A stretch of 64,000 nucleotides of DNA from Cubamyces lactineus. Lineage: Eukaryota; Basidiomycota; Agaricomycetes; Polyporales; Polyporaceae. How positions within the stretch are numbered: the first letter of the stretch is position 1; each line of letters begins with the position of its first letter. Positions 1-13,700 of the stretch are shown in pieces. The notes beneath the pieces are model-generated. The model made no database searches. It had not been told where the DNA came from and worked only from the letters and a program-made list of their open reading frames with translations. The stretch spans positions 496,001 to 560,000 of the forward strand of contig JACDTU010000010.1 of assembly GCA_022376465.1 (NCBI GenBank), given 5' to 3'. A program made the translations under genes and the position numbers.

Positions 1-756
1 CTTCAGCTCGTACATCATGGAGAACGTGCTCTTCAAGATCTCCTACCCTGCCGAATTCCACGCGCAGACCGCCGTGGAGGCTGCGCACATCCTCCACAAC
101 AAGCTCAAGGCGATGGGCAAGAGCAGCGATGACATCAAGAGCATCCGCATCCGTACTCAGGAGGCCGCCATGCGCATCATCAACAAGAAGGGCCCGCTCG
201 ACAACTTCGCCGACCGGGAGTAAGTAGCCTACCACCGCTGCCCAGCGCATGATCACTGACGGGCGCTATCCGCAGCCACGATATCAACTACATGGTTGCC
301 TACCCGCTCATCTTCGGCGAGCTCACCTCGGAGTCGTACACCGATGAGGCCGCCAAGGACCCGCGCATTGATGAGCTCCGTGCTAAGATCACCTGCGTCG
401 AAGACCAGCGGTTCAGTCGCGAGTACCACGAGCCCGACAAGCGCTCCATCTCGAACGCCCTCCTTGTCGAGCTCAACGACGGCACTATCCTCGATGAGGT
501 CGAGATCGAGTACCCCGTCGGCCACAAGCGACGCCGTGCGGAAGGCACGCCTCTGCTGCTGCAGAAGTTCAAGAACCACATCAAGCCTCACTTCGGCGCA
601 GATCGCTCGCAAAGGTCGGTGTATCGCTCTCGATGCTAGGTGTCTTGTTTGCTCACGCCAGAGGGGTGCACTAGGATTCTGGACACCGTCAACGATGCAG
701 ATACTCTCAACAAGCTCCCTGTGCACCAGTTCACAGATCTTTTCGTGAAGGTTTGA
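1..756 (+). CDS. 2-methylcitrate dehydratase, 3' part (MmgE/PrpD family)
   Basis: This is the C-terminal part of a gene that begins left of the window. The family dehydrates 2-methylcitrate in the mitochondrial methylcitrate cycle, which clears propionyl-CoA. Three exons are visible: 1-219 (codons in frame from base 2), 276-614 and 675-756, separated by GT-AG introns 220-275 and 615-674 that keep frame. The translation carries segments I associate with eukaryotic Prp[18 protein letters not shown], then a [17 protein letters not shown] segment formed across the first junction, and LLVELNDGT followed by [12 protein letters not shown]. The protein ends ...[10 protein letters not shown]. The same superfamily contains cis-aconitate decarboxylase, which is the main alternative. 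The very close agreement around the DNFADRD and GHKRR segments favours methylcitrate dehydratase. The active-site part lies upstream and cannot be inspected. Confidence 0.9.
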
Positions 757-3700
757 AGAGTGGGCCGCACCAGACAACGGACGCATCGAGTCCTGGCATC
801 GCACATGTGCTTGCATGTACTAGTATGACAAAACGACAACACAAGTCTGGATTCATAACATGTCTCTCCGACACCACCGCGCAGTGTCCCCATCGTTCTT
901 TGCGTTTCGACCGTGCACATGCCCCTCGTGGGCAGCGTGCGTAGCGGAGTGGTTCGGTAGCGATCCTACCTTCCACACTGGGGATCTTGCAGGGCTGATC
1001 GTAGTATGACGACGGCTATCATGCAGATTTCTGACGGAGAAGCCCCGAAGCAGGCTGAGAAGCGTCCCAGCAGCACGGTCCGTGACGTGCGCACAATGCC
1101 GCCACGAGGTGTCAGCGAGGAGCCAGGACAGCAACGCGCAGAGTGCCGGCCGCAGCCGCCGGAGACAGCGCGAGATAAGTCGAGTTCTGCGTGTACGTAC
1201 GGTGCTACGCTTGCCGCACAGTCTACCGCAGAACAGTCGCGCGTGGCACTGGTGTGGCTCGCAGCCTGCGAGCGCGTCCGCTTGTAGAGAACGCGCTAGC
1301 TCAAAGTTCAGTCTCTTCCTGCACGACGGAGCCCTGGCCATCGCAATGGTGCGCGATGCGCGATGCGCGTGGGCGCGCGCCCGGTGCTGGTGCTGTAAAC
1401 GTTCACGTTACAGGACGCCTTTCGCGGCAGCAATGTAGCCATGCTCGTCCAGCCTCGGGCGTAAGGACTCAGGACCCAGGACTCTGGCGGCTTCTGCACA
1501 CCTACGCATGGGCATCGCGGATTGCTCATAGATACGTAACGGATGCGGATTCCCAACGCGTGTGGGCACGCCGGAGATAGTAAGTTTGGGCCCTGATGGT
1601 GATACAGTAACACTAGTCCTGACTCCTCCCCCGCGCGCAGACTCGTGCGGTCGCGGCTGCTTCTGCAGGCACGCAGACCCGGTAGCTAGAGCGATCGATC
1701 GCATGGGGCCGCAGTGTTGTGTCGTGCTCGTGGTGCGCACACAGTCTAGTCCTGTACGTCCTAGGCCTCAGTTGTGTGTCTGCACCCAGCGCAGTGCGTG
1801 CGCCGTGCGCACCAGCGAGCGGCCCTGCGCCGTTCGCTGCAAGCTCGGGCTGATGCCTCATTCCGAGGTCCTGATTTCTCAGCTCTTCTTCTCTCGCACG
1901 GCGCACAACGCACGTCGCACGACGCAGTCCGCTCTCCGCATTGCGTTCGGATCACTGGTGACGTGCTGGGTACAGTAGTATCCAGGCGGCGAGACATGCT
2001 CCCCCAAACAAACAACACCAACGTTCGCGAGCTTCTTTGCAGCAGCTGTACGGCGGTGGCAGCGACTCGTCACTCGTAACCATCGGCGTGGCATCAACCT
2101 CCGCCGATGTCGGGGGCTGGGGGCTGAGCAGGGTGCAGGGGCACGCTCTCCTGTGCAATGCCGTGAGACGGCGGCCGCAGTACTCCAAACCAGATATAGC
2201 ACTGGACACAACACACTCTGAAATCAGGCCTCAGGACCTCTGGACAAGGTCGGTGGCGAGCAGGGGGCGGCAGAAGGAGCGCGCGGACCCGCGCGCGCGA
2301 GCCACGGCTCGTGGGACGGGCTCACCCAAGTGTGGTATATACGCCATTCCGGACGGCGAAAGATCATCAAACCGCTCGAGAAGGGGCGTTGTGGTGCCAG
2401 AACAGCTGCCCGTGGCATGGCCGGCATTTCGTAGTAGGTGTCGTCGTCGGCGTCGGTGGCGCTAAGCGGCTGAAAGGTCGAGCGGAGCAATAGACAGAAT
2501 AATAGCAGCCGTTCCGACCCACTGTCCAAGGGACCGGTCGGCCATCCAGCGCGCGGGGTCGAAGAGTCGCGTGCGCATCCGCGCGCTCGCGCAGGGTTCG
2601 AGCTCAGGGTAGAAGCAGGTCCTAACATAACGGAGCGGACGTCGCGGGAAGGCGACTGGCCGCCCGCGATGGCGATCCTGGGACATCTACGCGAACGGCG
2701 GGAGCGGGGAGAGACGGCTACAGTTCAGCTCTGGTGTTCGTCATAGGGTCGCAGGGCCACTGGTGCCCTCGGCGCTCGCTAACGCACGATACGGCGTGGT
2801 CGCGCTTTCTGGAGATCAGCGAAGGGCGTCAGAGCACGGTAATTGAATTGCTGCATTGCACACCTTTGCCCTTGCCGTGATGCTCGCTAGGCCGCCAATT
2901 TGAATCGGCAGCTGCAGCCCCATCGCCGTCGAGTCGTCGAAGGCCGGACAAAACCTTCCAGACGGTCAGGCCAGGGTGGGTGGTAGCGCCGGAGGTCAGG
3001 TCGTATCAGACCTAGAGTATTCCTGAACACTACGTGGCGGCATGGGCATGCTCGTCCTTACGAGAGCAATGCATCGGATGGTGATGCAACGCGCCTCTCA
3101 CCGGCGGTGCTGCTGTAAGACGAACGAGTCGAATGAGGTGAATTTCCGTCATTCGGGGCGGTCTGCGTCGAAGAATGGCAGGAGAGGCCCAGAGGGGGCC
3201 TCTTACGTCCTCTCGCGGCCTGTAGGTAAGGGTCGTTGGAACCATGCTCTTCGGGAGCCGTCTTCGGTGACGTCCTATCGATGTTCAACATTGGCGGCAC
3301 GGCCCATCGCAAAGCCTGCCTGACGCCTTCAGATGCACCGAAGAACACGGACGACTGGCGTGAGGCTGGACGCACTTGGTACTACAGGTGCAGTATGCGG
3401 TTGGTGGATATACCAGTCGATGTAGCCTGGCGTAGATCACCTCGCCCTTGGACGATCGCAGGACTACGCGCTGGCAGTGATAGATAGCGCACATCCAGTG
3501 TTGTTGTGCTGGTGCTTCCATCACACACACGCATCGGGTGGGTTATTCATCTCCTGCTGCAGATGCCCGAAGCTCACATCCGGGTCTGAAACAAGAAGAA
3601 GGCCTCGCGCTGCGCGACGGCGATCCATCACTCCACGATGCTATGAAGCCCCCTCCCGCACGCGCAAATTCCGAGCAATAAACGGGAGAATCCTTCACAG

Positions 3701-6700
3701 CGGACGCGAAGAGTCTGCAGCCCTCGAACATAGGCCAGTGAGGCATCAGCGTGATCTGGCGTGAAGGCCGCTGATGACCCGTCTCGACAAGACGTGAACT
3801 CACGGGCCCCTCCGAGGACCGTGAGTTCAGCGATCTGTGCTGGAAATTTTTCGAACGCAGGGAGCAAGCACGCACCTTTCTCGTAGTCGTGGGACTTTCG
3901 GGATTGTCTAGTGCGCTGGCACCGACCAGCGCCCTAGGCCTTTTTGTCGCAGCGCCCGCGGCCAACAATTGCGGTGAGTACGAGTTGGCCCTAATAAGCC
4001 ACCGGTGCTTCGTACGCTCGTCTGCGTAAGGCTAGACCGGGGCATGTAGGGCGGGTTTCAGAGAATATCGGGGGGTAGTGCTAGTGCCAGAAAACACGAT
4101 ATGCGGCCGAGGCACTGGCAGAGCGGGACGGTCACGGTGTGGCAGCGCCGGCGTTGACAGCATACGCGACGGCTGGGAGAGGGGATCGGCATGGGCCGAA
4201 GCCGAAGTTATGATGATGATTCCTTCACAGTCAGCGAACCTCTTGCGTGGCTCTAAACTGCGCCGCCTATCGCACTCGCTAACCAATGATACTCCCGCGA
4301 ACGTTTCTCTCCCGTCTCTCCTCCTCCCGCACCTCTATCCATGATACCCGACCCCCGACGCGGCGGGCCCTCTCCTCGAGGTTCGCGCGATGGAGGATGA
4401 CGCACTGCTTGATCTCCCTCGGCCGTGGCGAGCAATGGTTTCGTTAACCACATCCATGTGGCGAGTTGTATGGTAGCCAGTCAGGAACAGCGGTACTCGA
4501 AACGGAGCAAAGTATAACGTCGATGTCGACGCTGACATCCTTCGCATGCATGCACGCTGCAAGGCACCCGCCGGACTGTGCGTGTGCCGCGGCACAGCTG
4601 GCATCCTCCAGGCCATCCCATCCTTTCACCGGCTGGCGTTCTAGCACGGACCCGGCCACTTCCTTCTTCTCTTCATCGTGCTTGTCATATCTACATCAAC
4701 CGCCACGATGTGGAGGGCGGGCGCAGCTTCTCAACCTCCGTGGTCCTCAGGGTGCGAGTATGACGGTCGCGAATACCGGTGCACGCCCACACGAGGGCGC
4801 ATTTAGTGTGTGAGTCTTGGCAACGTCGCTCACGTCGCCGACTGTCTCCTTTCCAGGCTTCAGGCCGGGGTGGAGGAGCGCGAGCCCGTGCAATGCCGCG
4901 ATACCGCAGACGTTCGAGGGTATGGTTACTGCCATCATCGTTTCACCGCGTTCTCATGCGCCCACAGACTCGATCAGGACCACAACTGCGCCTTGGGCGC
5001 AGACCCGCAGAGATCCAGAGCACGTCCAGAGCAAGGTCGAAGGCGGGGATCCTCGGACCATGTGTACTCGGGGTGGGCAGACGATGCGTCTGGCTCCGGG
5101 ACTGAGAGGGCTATCCTTGTGTTTGCTGGTACATTCGCAGAACTCGCGCAGACCAGGGTCGATGGACAACGGCATTCTCCGCGAAGGAACCACATCTGGG
5201 TACGATCGAGGGTCGGTTAGGGCTGTAATTGTATACAGCTGGGTACGCGGCAGCCTAGCTCGGGTACTTTGGGCCGTTCGCTGGGAGGGCGCGCGTGGCT
5301 TTTTGTCTTCTGCGGCATCGCAGTGCACGCTTCTCGGAGTCCGCCTCCCAGATAGTGCCAGGCTCCAGAGCGGGCGCGCCGTGTCATTCTTGCCATACAC
5401 ACTCAGCGGCCGCCCAAACAGCGAGCGCAGCGTGCATCCTGTTCTGATCATTCCGCGTCCAAAGAACAGGATTTACGTTACCGTTCGATATATCTGTAGA
5501 CCGGCTGACAGCTGTACCACATTCCCCTCGCAGCCACCACCTGGTCGAAGCGTGTCAGGCTTGTCGTAATGGCCGCTGGACGGCCGTGTCCTTCGAGCTT
5601 CGCGTGGAAAGTCGTCGAGCGAGCGGTCGCCACGATTAAGCACCGATGGCTCTTGACGTCTGTGGCGTGCGCGCGGAGAAGATATCGTGATGCTGCGCTC
5701 GATGCTTCGTGCGTGTACCCTCATGACCATCGAAGCCGGTCTGCCCCAGCCTGGGGCCCTGCGTGTGCTGAATGCAAGAAGACGGTTCCAATTCCGTATC
5801 GAAGAGCTTTGTGGCGCAAGGCGACCACGAGCTGATTGAAATATTGATCCCTCGCCGCGTTTATTTCCACGATACTCCCCGAAGGCCTTCCAACGGCAAA
5901 TGGATTTCGCCGACGGCGTCACGGCGCACGCAACAGCAGCGCGAGAGGGCGGCGCTTAACCATAACCATAATTAGTCAGGTATGTCATGGCAGATGGACT
6001 ATCCCCTGATGACCCTGCATCCTATGAGGTACTTGGAGAATGTGGTGAGAGGTTCTGGTAAAGTGTCACCTTCCTACCAGCTCGCCGGTGCATCAGAAGA
6101 CACGCAAAGTTTCACACAATGCCAATTGAGATTCAAGGGACAGGGCATCGCGCGCGCAGATGGTATCGCGGAGTCTGCCCTCTCTGCAGGGGGAAGGCAC
6201 AAAGCACGGCTCGTCGTGGTCGAGTCCGGTATTCGGCAGACTAGTCGCTAGCTGCGTTTCTCAACTTACGTTGTTCCCTTGCGCTCGTCGGCGAGCATAA
6301 TGGACGGGACACGCGGACATAGGGCGGCGCTAGCGATGGACCTACATCCTCATATGATATGTCAACATAATGAAATCAGACGTGGGCACAACACATGTGG
6401 CAGGAGTCTGCGCGGTGGAATGAGCCAAAGAAATGATGGGGTACGGCCCCGTGAGAAGGAGAACAACGGTGGAGATAATCCTCTTTCCCTTGAGGGCACA
6501 TGTCCCAGGCGGAGGCCCCGGGAGCTAAGAAGCATGCCCACGCCGGGATCTCTGGGATATTCCGACCACGGGCTTCTGGCGTATACGTTATGCATTTAGC
6601 TATCAAAGGGAATTGCCCACCGCACGCAGTGAGCTAGGATCTCTGTCGTGCACAGGTGTGATGATCTGGAGGGTCTCAGCGAGGGAGCTGCTGGCGCTGA

Positions 6701-7541
6701 GGGCAGGGGGAGGGTCGCGGGTAGCTAGCAGCATCTCATAGTAGCAAGCATCGCGGCTGACAGACCTGGGATGTGCAGACAGCGTTCCGGGAAGAAGAGG
6801 GTGCTTGGACGCGCGCGGTGGAAGAGCGCGTGAGCCAGATGCGTATGCGGCCGCATTGCCATTGACGGGGACTAGCAGGCTGACCTCACCGCCAGAGGTG
6901 ACGGCGCGGATTGGGACCTGCGATCGCTCCGATCGCGCGCAGGGCGTGTAAGTAACCCTAATTTAGGCTTCAAGCAACCTTGGAGCGGCGGAAAATCCGT
7001 CTCCGCCTTGCAGTTCCCCAAGGGCTTGGCCGGGCCCCGCGCCGACAGTGCAAATCAGCCCAATCATTCACAACTCGCCATGGGACGACCCGCGTTTCCG
7101 CCCGCAGGCTTTCGAGAGGTGTCGGCCTTCAACCTACTTTGATCGCTTTGACACACCTTGCGTGCCATCCAGCGCCTGGTCGCACCGGGCCTCCGATAGC
7201 GTACAGGGACAAGGAGGGAAGGTACTCCGTGCGACGAGGGTAAGAAACTAGTCCAGAGGGTGTTGGAGCCGTTACCAACGGAGTTTCGGCACTGTTTCAA
7301 AGAAGGGCGACAAGGCCAAAAAAAGGCAGAAAAAAAAGAAGAATATATTCTTTAGCCGAGGGGATTCTTCCGTGACGGCGTAGACATGCGACTGCAACGA
7401 CTGCACAACGAGATCTGAATCTAGGTTTCCCAAGCCCGATATGAAAGTGATCCGCAACAACAATCAACAGCCCTCTCCTTTTCTTGACACACCTCTCCCG
7501 CTCTCGTGCACTTGCACCGTGACCCATTTCGTTTTTAAGCC
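757..7541. other. intergenic stretch with no defensible gene (6.8 kb)
   Basis: I read both strands for conserved domains, intron-joined exons, tRNAs and repeats and found nothing I can name. Open frames up to 250 codons (for example 4817-5569 plus) have Arg/Ser/Pro-rich, biased composition and look like chance frames in GC-rich DNA. Short protein-like fragments, such as 4747-4938 minus and 3628-3867 minus, could be remnants of old genes or repeats but have no recognisable family. An A-rich tract lies at about 7320-7345, just upstream of the transcription-factor gene. Confidence 0.5.
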
Positions 7542-10500
7542 ATGGACGTTCCTCTCCCCTACTCTCGTCATTACGACTCGCCTCCTCAACACTCGTATCC
7601 AGTCATGGCCGACAGTCTACACTAGTGAGTCCCAGTGCTCCCCCGCGCAGCCCCAGACGCGCCAGGATCGGTTTCTCATCCCGGTTCGCCTGCTCGCCCA
7701 GTACCACCACCCCAACACACCACTATGTCCCGAACGCGTATTATGCCTCCCAGATGCATCCGAGCACCGCCCACATGCACGTAGTTGCAGCCGCCCCCAC
7801 ACTGAGACAAGACACCGGTGCCCAGCGCAAGCGTCCCAAGTATACCCGCAGCAAAACGGGATGCCTGACGTGCCGTGGCAAGAAGATCAAGGTGCGTTGG
7901 ACGCGTCTCCGCCCGTACGCGCGTCCTAACCTGCTCGCAGTGCGACGAAACGAAGCCCAAGTGCATGCGTTGCACCCATGGCCAGCGCGATGTACGTCCA
8001 TAGTCGCTGACGTCGCACCCCAGCACATCTCTGACGTGACGCGTTCACAGTGCACTTGGCCGGAGGGTGTGCCTACCCGCAAGAAGCCCACCTCGAAGCG
8101 GGAACCGCCATCTCCTGTGGACGGTATGGAGGAGTCTCGTCCGTCCACCGCGGGGTCCTCAGGCATGTCTGAGGCCGCGACTCCCCCTACTCGCGGCCCA
8201 TCCCCTCCGAAGCGTGAGCCCATAGAGATGGGCATCCCGCCGATGGTCTCTCGTCGCCACAGGTATGCAGTGCGCGGTCAAGGACGTGGCGTCAATATGA
8301 TAACTGATGGACGTCACTTTTAGCGACCCTAACGTGAACATGCCAGTCGTCATTAATGATGGCCGCCGCGCTGTGTATGTTCTCTAGACCCATTTGGGAG
8401 ACGCCCAGACGTTAACTCCGATGTCCTACAGCGCACCGCCAATTTCTACTTCATCTCATGGATACCCTATGACCTCTAATAATACCCACGCTCTCCCTGC
8501 TATCCCTGAACTTGCTTCGTCGTATACCAGTCAAACTCACTATGTCCAAGGCTATCCTTCTGCTTCGCACCACCACCAGCACCACCAGCAACAGCACCAC
8601 CAGCAACACCAGCAACAGCACCACTACTCCCAGTCTCACTCTGCACCTCTCCCTCGTATAATCGCTCACCAGGATAGCGCACACGTTCGTGGCGCGGACA
8701 GCGCCTCCCCTCAGTCGCAATGGTCGTCGCCCCAGCTATTGACGCCAGTTGATCCGATCGAGCCATACGTGAGTCCCCTCATTCCCGTCCACCATGTGAT
8801 GCGCGTTCTCAATTGTCGGGCCTGTCCACGCCACAGTTCCCGACGCATCAGGAGAGAAACCTGGTGGGGTCTTCTTCGCATACTACGCATCACGTTAGAT
8901 ATCAATGAACGAGTCCTGTTTGCTTCTAAAGATCCGTCATTACTGCGACAACGCGCTGAGCATTATTATGGCCTTCCCGTCTGAGAACCCAATCCTGGTC
9001 GCTAACTTCCAATTCCTGTTCGACGGCGTGCGAGGGATGGATTCGGCTGTTGAGTCATTGCGGTCCGCGCTACTCGGCGTGGCTTCGGTGCACCAGTCGT
9101 TTCTGCTCTCCCGCAGCGGTGTGACCCAGCAGGCAGCTGAAGAGGCCCTCCGGGTTGCGGAGTCCTTCAGGTCAAAGTCTGAGCACCTCCTCGTCGCAGC
9201 ATGTAGCACCCCCGCGGGTTGTCAGAACGACGCCGCCTTGGCCGCCGCCGTCAGCATTGCGCTTATTGACGTGAGTGGTGCTGTCCACTTCGTGTGTGTG
9301 CAGTCCATGATGGCGAGCCTTGGGGTTGTCACAGATATTCTCCTGCGGGCGGCGCTGGTCCAAGAGCCTTGGATTTGCGAAGAACTTGGTTCGTACGCGA
9401 GGTGGACCCGGCTTGCTTCTTGCTCGCAGCAAAGGCCACAGGTCGAACACCGTTACCGGCGTGTCTCGGGCGAGACTGCTGCTGGAGATTATCGCTGTCT
9501 ACGAGCTCTTTGGTAACCCCCTCTACGCCGCGGAGGTTCTGTCATTGGCCGTCTGACGATCTGGTACAGGATGCCTTGCCAAAGGACAGGCGCCTACTCT
9601 GCTGAACATAGATTGCTGGTGGTATGTCGCTTCTGTGGACGGCTTCTACACATCTTCTGACATGAGCCGGGTGGCATGCCTTAAGGCTGACGAAGACAAA
9701 CGCTGAAGATACGGTGTCGTATAGCGACAAGGTTTTCGGTATGTCCAGGGAGTTCCTGATGGTCCTCGCAAAAGTGAGGGCTTAGACAATCCGCCGCGTC
9801 GAACGGGCATTGACCGTTGATCCCGCAAGGTTGCAACATTGGTAGCACGGGTGCTAAACCCCACTGCCGCCAGGGTGGACGATATGCCAGAAGATGGGAA
9901 CCTGCTGACCGACCCCGTCGCGCAGACACGAGAAGCGCAGGTGTTGTACAAGACCCTAGAAAACTGGCAGAGCGAAGCACGCACACTCCACCAGCGAGCG
10001 CAGGTTGGGAACTGCGTCTATCAACACGCAGCACAGGTGCGTCCCGTCCGAACAGGGTGCGGCGGCAGCGTCGACTGATGTCCCGGCGGCGCATAGATCA
10101 TCCTGCTGAGGGACGTGCTCAAAGTGCCGCCCGACGACGCGCTCGTCCAGGGCCACGCCGCAGCGATCCTGACGCTGTGTCTAGAGTGTGGCCAGAACGG
10201 CATGGGAGTCGAGTGAGTACCTCCGCGTCATGTCGCGCTCATGTGCCCCGCCGTGCGCGTCGGAACTGCCGACTCACCGACGCGTTGCAGTCTCACCTGG
10301 CCTGTCATCATCGCTGGGTCGCAGCTCTACGGTGCAGATCGACCACGGGTCCTGTCAATCTTCGAGCTATTCAGGTATGAAACAAGTTCTGCTCGTCGTG
10401 ATCATTCCACCGCTGAACCTGGTCCGGCTGACCCCTGCCCCCCGCACTTCCGGTCCGATCACTCATTAATGCTGCAGGAAGCAATGTGAGCGTCTATCCC

Positions 10501-10779
10501 CGCGCTTCACGACTCGGACTCGGACTCTATCTTGGGGCACTCGCTCACATCGATCTATATTCCACTTTCTAGGTTGCTACGAAATCGAAACGTCCGAGTC
10601 CATCGTTCTCCAGGTGGGTACTCTGCATGTCGCACACCGCACAGGTGACCACCCTATCTGACGTATCGCTGACGTCTTAATCTCACCCGCAGGTTTGGCA
10701 ACGATTGGACGCGAACCACCCCAGGGCAGACTGGCGTTCGGTGATGCAGGATAACGACCTCGATGTTCTCATTCTCTAG
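7542..10779 (+). CDS. fungal Zn(II)2Cys6 transcription factor, 17 exons
   Basis: This is a putative sequence-specific nuclear regulator of about 703 residues. Exons are 7542-7624, 7702-7891, 7941-7991, 8051-8262, 8324-8374, 8432-8768, 8837-8863, 8932-9270, 9335-9512, 9570-9621, 9725-9773, 9830-10036, 10097-10212, 10291-10374, 10478-10485, 10573-10613 and 10693-10779, all with GT-AG introns; the summed length is a multiple of three. The binuclear cluster is split over three exons and has Cys82, 85, 92, 99, 102 and 109 with spacing C-x2-C-x6-C-x6-C-x2-C-x6-C, preceded by a basic KRPKY segment. A Ser/Pro-rich linker and a His/Gln tract follow. The C-terminal half is helical (GVASVHQSFLLSR, RARLLLEIIAVYELFG) and resembles the conserved effector region of Agaricomycete Zn2Cys6 proteins. 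The least certain junctions are the 103-nt intron 9622-9724 and the 8-nt exon 10478-10485. The target genes are unknown. Confidence 0.88.
8568..8625 (+). repeat. CAC/CAG-rich coding tract (His/Gln run)
   Basis: Imperfect repeats of CAC, CAG and CAA in frame with the Zn2Cys6 gene encode a run of mixed His and Gln residues in the linker between the DNA-binding cluster and the C-terminal region. Such tracts are prone to length change by slippage. Confidence 0.85.
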
Positions 10780-13700
10780 TCCCCCTTCTCCCCGCGTGTC
10801 CTCGTATCGATGGCTGTATAGAAATGCGTGTGTAAGTTAGACCGAGCACCACTAGTGGCGTTGACTGTACGATTAGTACTAGATTGGTTATCCCTCTTCT
10901 GGTCCAAGGCCCCGGGCAAGTTACTTGTTCCTACCACTCGTCGTGTCCATGCCTCCCCCTGGCTCAGATCGTACGACGTAACATTCACTGCGACGCCCTT
11001 TAGAACACCCCCCAACATGCGGTCGCGGCGAGGTACGTTTTTCCGCAAGAATTTCGTCGATGGCTTACCCTGGAGAGTGGTAACTAGCGTCTGCTCTGCG
11101 CGCGCCGGCTTCATCCGTTCTCCCTTGGGTAGGCGCCGTCAGTCATGCACCGACATGTCTGTTGCGTTCTATTCTCCGACGATAGATTCGTTGTTCGTCC
11201 CCCCTGTGCGACGCCCAACGTTCCCACTGCACGGCGACCCTACGCATCTCTTCCCAAATCGAGCCGCGCAGCCGCCTGCCTCCGGGGCGGCAGAGGGGGG
11301 TGCTGGCATATGGAATCAGAGTGCGGCCCGTATTCTGGGCAGGCTTTTTCCGCGCGTTCTCATCAGTTTCTATCAGGTCGTAATGGACTAGCAAAGGTTC
11401 TGGTGCGGCGGCGACGTCCTTCTGAAACGCTTCGAGTTCTTACACAGGCCTGCCCGGAATGTCGAGTTTGACAGACTGCCGTGGGCGTGGTAGCATTCGG
11501 AATACCACAGATAGCCCGCGTCTTGGGAGTCCGGGCCCCGCAGCTGTGAAGGTTGCGTAAGGCGGTAAGTCTATTCTCTTCTCTGCTTCTGAGGTCAGAC
11601 TGGTCAGTAGGTGCTTTGCTTTACTCGTCGCGCTGCCCGTCGACATAGTGACTGCATGTTTCTCTGCTTGTCAGTAGAAGGCACGGCCGAGGGCGCGGGT
11701 TGCTCATAAGGGGAAAGTACAAGGCTATTGTGGATAAGCCCCTCAGGTCCCGCAGCGTCCGCAGCCCGAGAGCTGTTGCCACATGTCGTATCACATCCCA
11801 TGACCAGAGAGGACAAGTGTAGACTCGGGACTAGAAGTTCTACTAGAAGGCAAATCGCTCGTGTCCTTGTGGCCAAATAAGGGTCGCGCTCTCTTCCAGC
11901 ACAGGCACCGATGACTCGGGATCTATACGAAGGTGCGATAACATCACGGCTTCGATATCGCTGCCCAAGCGGCGAGGGGCAGCCTCCCACCGCGTCATTC
12001 TAATAGTCGTGAGCGTGTAGGACGTACGCTAGGTGCGTCGCGGGATCCAGGACGTCGGCCGTGGCAGAGCGTGTATTGCATCGCTTAGTGTCTGAACCTA
12101 TTCACAGCATGCCCATTGCAGATCTCCGAGCTCCGCATAGTGCCCGGTGGCATCGGCAGGGAAGCAGCAGCTCACGCAGGCGTGCTTGCGCAACAGCCAG
12201 GACGATAAGCGTTTGTCCAAAAACAACGACGTGCTACGTATGGCATCGACATGCGGTCGCGGCTTCCCCTGAGAATATTGCATCACTGACGGCACAATTT
12301 GGGCAACCTAGAGCACCTCGAAGGACCCTGTATAGAACGCCCTCCCGCAAGGAACGTGCTCGTCGACCTGTGAAGGGCGCTCGCGCTCGGCGAAACGCGA
12401 AGGGGACGGTCGCCGCGAGTTGACAGTGTATACGGCATAGGCGCATAGCTTCCTTCGCTGCGACAGTATTTTAACGTAAGAGCAAGAAGGCTAATGAGCA
12501 CGGGAGAGCACTTGCCACTCTCGAGGCACGAAGGCCACCAGGACTTAATAAATCCGCGGGCCGCCGACGTGCACTGGGAAATTGAGAAGGTCGCAGTCCA
12601 GGAGAGTTTGGGGTCGCGTTCATGCACGAACATGTAATGATCAGGTAACGATGGGCCCTCTTCTTTTCTCAGGCCGCCATCGCACGAAGTTAGGTTATTA
12701 TGCCGGCAGCAGGGGCACGGCGCCTCGTGGGCGCGATAGAACGCCAACGGCTGGTTCGAGTCCATTTTGGGCAGTCCAAGAAAGCCAGTGGACGTCCGGG
12801 CGCGCAGTGGCAGTTGTCCAGGAGTTACGGAGGTGTTGCTTCGAAGTTGGTAGTTTGAGTTTGACTCGTCGACAGGGTGCCGAGTACGGTAGTGCTAGCT
12901 TGAAGGCGGCGAATTTGTAAATTTGCGAGGGCACGACAGATGGGCCCTTGCTGGGTTGACTCACAGAGCCCGCCTTCTCGTCATGCCTTGACAGATCCGG
13001 CAGGAAGTTGAGGCGGCAGTGGCTGAGACGATATGCAGACTCGCTGTCGATGGATCCACCCCTCTCGGGGATTTCGTGCGTCCGGGGGAAATCAAGTCGC
13101 CGAAAGTGAAGGCTGCTTTGCGTATGATGTGCTGCGAAGTCATGATACGAAGACGAGTGCCTACCGGTGCATGCATCGTTCGTTTCTGGGCCGACATCGA
13201 ACACCATAGGCCTCGAAGATCTCATACGTCGGATCAGCAATTGTCTCGGCCTACACTAGATGTACCTTGAGCGTTCCCAGCCCGAGCGAAAGCGACGGAG
13301 ACGGACATGCGTTGGGACGCTGAAGGCGCTGCGCCCCGCAGACATGATGCGCTCGATATCCCGCACATTGATAGACGGCCAAGCAAGGGTGCGGATGCTG
13401 TTGTCTGGTCGGCGGACATCCAACGGCCCCGAACTTTGCTGGAGGCATCCGAACTAGAACGCCGGGGACCACGTCATATCGCCTCAATAGTGCTGCATGG
13501 CGAGGCTGCCGTCGGCCAGTAGTGCTGAGAGCGCGGATTGTATTGTAGGTTGCTATCGGCTTTGGGTGCAATTGAAAGGCTGTTTGGTAAGTGACGTATC
13601 GTTAGTACCTGATCAATCCGTACGAGAGGACTAAAACCATATCTTTCCACTTCAACCGCTTTATCGCCCCTGCTCTTGCCCGCCGGCAAGATCGTTCAAG

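Noticed and set aside
12753..12763. GGTTCGAGTCC, a match to a tRNA B box
   Set aside because: No A box at the right distance and no acceptor or T-stem pairing around it.
13619..13631. CGTACGAGAGGAC, resembling the sarcin-ricin loop of large-subunit rRNA
   Set aside because: The flanking bases do not match rRNA on either side; a short chance match.
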